NCBI GenBank assembly: GCA_016934935.1
Contig: JAFGRW010000115.1
Coordinates: 62,001-126,000, forward strand
Length of the DNA: 64,000 nt
Direction of reading: 5' to 3'
Origin: Spirochaetota bacterium
Lineage (GTDB): Bacteria > Spirochaetota > UBA4802 > JAFGJZ01
The stretch's first letter is position 1; each line of letters begins with the position of its first letter. The notes under the pieces are model-generated. The model did not search any database. It saw nothing but the letters and a program-made list of their open reading frames with translations, and was not told the DNA's origin. Made by a program: the position numbers and the translations under genes. Shown here one piece after another: positions 58,369-64,000 of the stretch.

Positions 58369-59901
58369 ATGGCGAATGATGTAACTATTCTTATAGTAGA
58401 AGATGACGAGTTAACATCTGTTGATCTGCAGACCAAGCTTAACAAGCTGGGATATCTGGACGTGATCCGTGCTAGCGATTCGGTTTCGGCCATAACGACT
58501 ATACGACAGAATAAGCCAAACCTGATAATAATGGATGTTCAGCTTAAAGGAAACACAGACGGAATCGAAACCGCGTCGTATATCTTTGACGAATTCAACA
58601 TTCCTGTTATCTTTCTTACCGCTTATAGCGATACAGAAATTCAAAGAAAGGCGCGTATCAGCCGCCCTTATGCGTATATAGTAAAACCTCTGGACATACG
58701 GATTCTTGAATCATCTATCGAATCGGCTCTTTACCGGCACAGCATAGAACAGGAAAACCAGGCGCTGCAAAACCTTAGACGCGCTGCCGAACAGGCTAAC
58801 CACTCTAAATCAATTTTTCTTGCCAACATGAGCCACGAACTGCGCACTCCACTTAATTCGATACTCGGATTTTCAAAACTTATGAAAATGGGTTATGACC
58901 CAGACGAATATCACGATCATCTTGACAGAATCATTTCAAGCGGCGACCATCTGCTGAATCTTATCAACGAAATTCTTGATTATATGAAAATTCACGCGGG
59001 AAAGGCAAAACTTAATCTTCAGTGCATAAACCCCGAACCGGTTATTAACGAATGTCTTAAATCTGTCAGTTATTGTGCTAATGAAAAAAATATAGAGATC
59101 AAATGCAATATAGCCGACTTTCCGATAACCGTTTTTGCCGACAAACGAAGATTAAAGCAGATAGTACTTAATTTGCTGACAAATGCCGCCAAGTTTACCC
59201 CATCGGGTGGAGAGATAAATATCAGGCTCTATGAAAAAGAGGGTCAATGTTGTATTGAAGTTCAGGATAACGGCCCCGGCATTGCTGCTGAAGATCAATC
59301 GCTAATATTTGAACAGTTCGAACAGATTTCCAAAGATTCATCCTGCGAAGATACCGGAAGCGGTTTAGGTCTTGCCATAACACGGATACTGGTCGAATTA
59401 CACGGTGGAATCATAGAGATTGAGAGCAGCCCGGGCATGGGTTCTCTTTTCAGGGTGATTCTTGCAGCGCTGCACCAGATTCAGCCAGTTGCAGAACAGG
59501 TTCCGTCTCAGGACAACTGCATGTTTATACCGTTAAAAGGAACTCTGCTTGTTGTAGAAGACAACAGCGGCAACAGGGATTTCTTGACAAAATACTTTGA
59601 AAAATCCGGACAGGATGTAATAGCTGTAAAAGACGGCTATGAATGTCTTGAGCTTTTTGAAAACGGCAACACAAAAAACATTGTACTGATTTTAATGGAT
59701 CTTAGAATGAGAGGACTGAGCGGAATTGATACCGTACAGGAACTTGGGCTTCGCAATATTAACATTCCTGTTATCGCGGTAAGCGCGTTTCTGGATGAAG
59801 ACCTTGAAAATAGTTTCGCCAAAAGCAGGTTCGCAGCATCGGTACAAAAACCGATCAATATAACCGAGCTGAACAGCAAGATTAAGGCAATTTTTGATTA
59901 A
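58369..59901 (+). CDS. hybrid histidine kinase REC-HisKA-HATPase-REC
   Basis: LIIMDVQLKGNTDGIE; FLANMSHELRTPLNSILGFSKLM; DNGPGIAAEDQSLIFEQFEQ, GSGLGLAI; ILMDLRMRGLSGIDTV. Confidence 0.95.
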   Translation: MANDVTILIVEDDELTSVDLQTKLNKLGYLDVIRASDSVSAITTIRQNKPNLIIMDVQLKGNTDGIETASYIFDEFNIPVIFLTAYSDTEIQRKARISRPYAYIVKPLDIRILESSIESALYRHSIEQENQALQNLRRAAEQANHSKSIFLANMSHELRTPLNSILGFSKLMKMGYDPDEYHDHLDRIISSGDHLLNLINEILDYMKIHAGKAKLNLQCINPEPVINECLKSVSYCANEKNIEIKCNIADFPITVFADKRRLKQIVLNLLTNAAKFTPSGGEINIRLYEKEGQCCIEVQDNGPGIAAEDQSLIFEQFEQISKDSSCEDTGSGLGLAITRILVELHGGIIEIESSPGMGSLFRVILAALHQIQPVAEQVPSQDNCMFIPLKGTLLVVEDNSGNRDFLTKYFEKSGQDVIAVKDGYECLELFENGNTKNIVLILMDLRMRGLSGIDTVQELGLRNINIPVIAVSAFLDEDLENSFAKSRFAASVQKPINITELNSKIKAIFD

Positions 59902-60481
59902 TCTTTGCTTAATATCTTATCCGGACATTCCTAATTTTTCACACCTTTGCCTGATAAATAGAGCATCGGCAGCCTTTAAAAATCAATATTACCAACTGAA
60001 ACTTACATGAAATTTCTTTAAAGCAGTTTTCCTGAGCAACGCCATTTTCAAAAAACTGTATTTTTCGAATTTCTCTACTGATAATTTCTCACAACTGCAC
60101 TGCAAGCAGTTGCACAATTCGTGTTTTTCCTGAAAAAAAACTTTGCCAACTTTTTTCTGTAACTCACTGTCTTTTTTTTCACCTGAACTATCCATACCGT
60201 TTTAAGATACGAACCTGATTGATAGTGAAAATCCATGAGCCGCCATTTTAAGGAATGGTAAATATTTATCAAAAAAGAGTTGAATTAATTCAGTAATTCT
60301 ATATCTCATAAACACATTAAGCACTTAAACCTTATTTGCGGTAATAATCAAACTGTTTGGAATGTTTTCTAAACAAAATTGTTAAAAGTTTTGCAAAGCT
60401 CTGCGGAGCAGTATTCAAAACCATTTCCGCAAAATTTAACTTTTTAGAAGCACTATTTTTGACAACCAAGGAGAATTAAAA

Positions 60482-61387
60482 ATGAAAAAATTATTATCAC
60501 TGCTTTTGGCCGTTTCACTTCTTTTAACCTTTGCAGCCTGTGACGATGAAGAAGAGGCTCCGGATAGAGGTACCGATCCGTTTAACTATTTTATTGATTA
60601 TCAGTCAAACTCTGGTTCCAAATTTTCATCACCTTTAATAAACAACTCATCCGACTGCAAATACCTGAAAGTCACAACTTTTGATAATCCTGCTAACGCT
60701 TACAGTACATACAGAAATGTGTCTAAAATTGTTTTTAAACATGCCGGTTTCGATGATAAAACCTTTACTTATAACAGTGACGGACTGCTGACAGAGTACA
60801 AGATTGACAGAAATACAACAAAATTCACATTCAGTGATGACTCCAGTTTTGAGTTTACCGGTGGTAACGGAAGCTATAACGACAACAACATGATTGCTTC
60901 TCTTAATTTTGACAGCAATAGCGAATCAAACAGCTACACATATGACAGTGATAACCGCCTTACTAAACAAACTGTTAATAATGATACTAATGATTTAGTT
61001 TACGAGTACACCTATAATGATGATTATCTGGAAGAATATACTTTTACCCTTGACGGTGCTGTTAATACAAAAAAAGTTTTTGTTTTTGAACGTGAAGGTG
61101 ATCGCAGGCCAATAAAATGTACAATTACAGAAAGTGGAGGCACCTCTACCATCGATTATGAGTATAATGATGAAGGCTATGTAGCCAAAGCAACGCTTAC
61201 AGGAACTGACCTTGAGCAGACTGAAGAGTACACCTGGAGCGAAAACGGTTTTCTTGACAAAGTCGTTTACAAAGACAAGAAAGCCGGCACAACCATTACT
61301 TATGATTACGAATACAGCAAAGGCATTCTGCTAAGCATTAAAAAAGACGGAAGCGACTACAAAACTTATGAGATTACCGAGCGCTAA
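60482..61387 (+). CDS. lipoprotein with YD/RHS-like repeats
   Basis: MKKLLSLLLAVSLLLTFAACDDEEE; repeats YTYDSDNRLTKQTV, YEYTYNDDYLEEYTF, YEYNDEGYVAKATL. Confidence 0.75.
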   Translation: MKKLLSLLLAVSLLLTFAACDDEEEAPDRGTDPFNYFIDYQSNSGSKFSSPLINNSSDCKYLKVTTFDNPANAYSTYRNVSKIVFKHAGFDDKTFTYNSDGLLTEYKIDRNTTKFTFSDDSSFEFTGGNGSYNDNNMIASLNFDSNSESNSYTYDSDNRLTKQTVNNDTNDLVYEYTYNDDYLEEYTFTLDGAVNTKKVFVFEREGDRRPIKCTITESGGTSTIDYEYNDEGYVAKATLTGTDLEQTEEYTWSENGFLDKVVYKDKKAGTTITYDYEYSKGILLSIKKDGSDYKTYEITER

Positions 61388-61411
61388 TAATTTGAATTTT
61401 TAGTAAACCCT

Positions 61412-61439
61412 AAAGCGCCGCTATTAGCGGTGCTTTTTT
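61412..61439. terminator. terminator between convergent genes
   Basis: AAAGCGCCGCTATTAGCGGTGCTTTTTT. Confidence 0.8.
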
Positions 61440-61466
61440 ATTTTGACAATGTAAGAACCATTCTTT

Positions 61467-63626
61467 TTAAAATTGTTTAAACCCCTCATCCGAAAGAATC
61501 TCTTCTATATCTTTATTATTGTTATTATCTTTATCGCTACCATCTTTTTCTGTTTTACCGGTCTTTGTCTTCGGAGTCTTCTTTTCGCTTAACCGGTTTA
61601 CGGAAAGTTTAATGTCATTACCGGAGCTTCTGAAACCGGTTTGTCTGTTATCATTAATCTTGAATTTCTGCATCATTGAGAGAAGCTCCTGTGCCTGGCT
61701 TGACATCTCTTCTGATGCCGAGGCAGTCTCTTCGACAAGACCGGCATTTTGCTGTGTCATATTATCAAGCTCTGTCACGGCCATATTAATCTGCCCGATA
61801 CCCTGTTTCTGCTCATCAGAAGCCGCAGCAATTTCGGATACGGTCTTTGTTACCGACTCTATCGAATTGATTATCTGTTTAATAAGATCACCACTCTGGT
61901 TTGCAAGAGACGTTCCGGTCTCGACCTTGTTTACTGTCTCTTTAATCAGGGTGCTTATCTCTTTTGCTGCATTACCAGATCGCTGAGCCAGGTTACGAAC
62001 CTCTCCAGCGACAACTGCAAAACCACGCCCCTGCTCACCGGCACGCGCGGCCTCGACCGCGGCATTAAGAGCCAAAAGATTTGTCTGAAACGCGATCTCG
62101 TCAATTACTGTGATAATCTCTTCAATTTTTTTACTGGAAGCGTTTACCTCGTTAATTGCTTCAACCGCTTTTGCAATCACCTCACCGCCTTTCCCGGCTG
62201 TTACTGAAGTCTCCTGTGTTAGCTTATTCGCGCTTCGCGAGCTTTCGGCGTTCTGATTAATGGTTGCGGTTGCCTGTTCTATTGTTGATGCTATCTCTTC
62301 AAGCGATGATGCCTGCTCGGATGTCCGCTGAGACAGGTTTTCATTGCCGGCCGATATCTCCTGTACAGCCCGTACAAGATTTTCCGAAGCGTAAATAATA
62401 TTGCCTATTGTTTTGTCCAGATCCTGCGACATATCGTCCATTGCGCGGGCAAGATCGCCTATCTCGTCACCGCGACTCAAGTACACTTTATTCATCTGTT
62501 GCGTGAAATTTCCCCTGGATACTATTTCCGCGAAGTTAATGCCATATTTTAAAGGTGTGGATATTGAACGCGAAAAAAAGATTGTTATCACTATGGCTGC
62601 AGCTGCCACAATCAGCGAAATAATAGATATAATAACAACAAGATTATTTACAGGTTCAAGAATCTCAGCTTCGGTTACCTCGGCGATAATTGCCCAGTCA
62701 AAATCGGACTTAAAGACTTCCGCAATTCCGACAGAAGAGAAGACCGTATAGGCGTCAACATTGTGATAGTTTTTAACAATTTCCATTCCTTCCTGTTTCT
62801 TCAGAGCCTTTTCGGCAGCTGCTGTTTTAACCTCCCGTTTCAGCATTGTATCTTCCGGATCCAGTTTAGAGTCACTCCGCATCAGATGATCCTGCCCCAC
62901 GCAGTAAACCTCACCGGTTTTGCCCATCCCATGGGCGTCTCCAACCAGTTCGTTTATCTCTTCATTATTAACCTGCAAAACAATTACTCCGACCCTATTG
63001 CCATCTACAATTATCGGCGCGCCGCTAAACATAGCGGGTTCTCCACCACGAGGTGCGTAAGAAGATAAATCCACAACTACAGGCTCATCGCTGTTACGAG
63101 CCAGATCCCAGACCCGTGACAATTGCGACTCCCTGTATTCGCCATATTTTAAATTTGTACCAAGATCACTGTTTTTTTCATGGCTGTACATTACGTGACC
63201 ATGTGGATAACATACGATAAAAACATCATAGTATCCAAATATATCTACATATTTTGCCAACTGGGTATCAACTTCACTATAAATATCACTATAAGAACGG
63301 GTTAAACCAGCCCCTGCTCCGGACATATCAAAATTCTGATCTGCCTTAATATTCATCTCGTTGTGATAGCGCACAAGCGCGAAAATTGACTCGGCAACAT
63401 CACGGCTTTGTGAGATAACCAGTGTCTGGTTTTTCATCTCGGCAAAATATTTCTTTAATTCGTTGTGTTTTTCCGCGTGAATTGCATCCAGTTTATTGAA
63501 GGCCTCATTAGAGAGAGCCCGGGATGATTGAATCACGGCAGCCACGGTGATAACAAATGCCGTTGCAATAATTATTGCACCGGTAATAGTAATCAGTTTT
63601 GTTCCAAGTTTCATTTTTTTAAACAT
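61467..63626 (-). CDS. methyl-accepting chemotaxis protein with Cache-type sensor
   Basis: [50 protein letters not shown]; two TMs flanking an extracytoplasmic domain; HAMP. Confidence 0.96.
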   Translation of the reverse strand: MFKKMKLGTKLITITGAIIIATAFVITVAAVIQSSRALSNEAFNKLDAIHAEKHNELKKYFAEMKNQTLVISQSRDVAESIFALVRYHNEMNIKADQNFDMSGAGAGLTRSYSDIYSEVDTQLAKYVDIFGYYDVFIVCYPHGHVMYSHEKNSDLGTNLKYGEYRESQLSRVWDLARNSDEPVVVDLSSYAPRGGEPAMFSGAPIIVDGNRVGVIVLQVNNEEINELVGDAHGMGKTGEVYCVGQDHLMRSDSKLDPEDTMLKREVKTAAAEKALKKQEGMEIVKNYHNVDAYTVFSSVGIAEVFKSDFDWAIIAEVTEAEILEPVNNLVVIISIISLIVAAAAIVITIFFSRSISTPLKYGINFAEIVSRGNFTQQMNKVYLSRGDEIGDLARAMDDMSQDLDKTIGNIIYASENLVRAVQEISAGNENLSQRTSEQASSLEEIASTIEQATATINQNAESSRSANKLTQETSVTAGKGGEVIAKAVEAINEVNASSKKIEEIITVIDEIAFQTNLLALNAAVEAARAGEQGRGFAVVAGEVRNLAQRSGNAAKEISTLIKETVNKVETGTSLANQSGDLIKQIINSIESVTKTVSEIAAASDEQKQGIGQINMAVTELDNMTQQNAGLVEETASASEEMSSQAQELLSMMQKFKINDNRQTGFRSSGNDIKLSVNRLSEKKTPKTKTGKTEKDGSDKDNNNNKDIEEILSDEGFKQF

Positions 63627-64000
63627 AACAGTCTCCGTTTAAAGATATTCCCGGTCACACTCAAACAGACCATATAAAGTTTGGTTTAGTTCAGTTTTAA
63701 CAAGGAGTAGTAATTGATAAACAGTTCTGATGGTGTACAAAGAGCCGCGAAACCCGTTTCAAGGACGGACCAGGTGATAAAATCACCCGCTGTGTAATAA
63801 TAAGAGCAAAGAAAGAAAGAATCAACTTTTATTAAAAAGGTAGATTGTGAAAACGCGGATTTTGTATCAATATTCCGGGGCTTGATTCACGAATATGTAT
63901 TGTACAAATTCGTTTGAATTGATTGATAATGATTAACGTGATGTCCGGCAAGGTTTCTTTTTATATTTATCATCTTTTTCCCAATTTGCAGGATTGTTTA

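Noticed and set aside
59989-60195. 68 aa minus-strand ORF with CNCLQCSC motif
   Set aside because: No clear RBS and no recognisable fold; may be chance in a 580 bp intergenic region. Worth only a homology search.

Overview
64 kb of what looks like a spirochaete chromosome. Evidence: two adjacent FlaA periplasmic-flagellar sheath genes, a GreA with a very long N-terminal extension, many lipoproteins, and MCP, HD-GYP, cyclase and LuxR signalling genes. Housekeeping loci are asnS (partial), an NfnAB/SudAB-type oxidoreductase pair, class II photolyase, Sfp-type PPTase, ispD, rluB, alaS, recX, pssA, tRNA-Leu(CAG), greA, lexA, and pabB plus a pabC-like gene. The most interesting locus is ~9.4-12.5 kb on the minus strand. 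It encodes an astacin-like zinc metalloprotease lipoprotein whose start codon, signal-peptide n-region and hydrophobic core are interrupted by about 11 copies of an 8-bp repeat (GACTGAAC, 12261-12347). As assembled the gene is out of frame; one more unit restores a textbook lipoprotein signal peptide, so this is a candidate phase-variable contingency locus. The protease is followed within 10 bp by a small lipoprotein. The promoter/protease/lipoprotein unit appears to have been tandemly duplicated, with the second protease reduced to its last ~19 codons. The two lipoproteins are nearly identical in the 3' half and diverged in the 5' half. The second lipoprotein and a nearby AraC regulator are each one A short, in an A-run, of a perfect N-terminus. 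That could be real OFF states, decay, or homopolymer assembly error, and it must be checked against reads. No CRISPR array, rRNA operon or intact transposon was seen. All calls come from reading the sequence and the supplied ORF track; no database searches were run.
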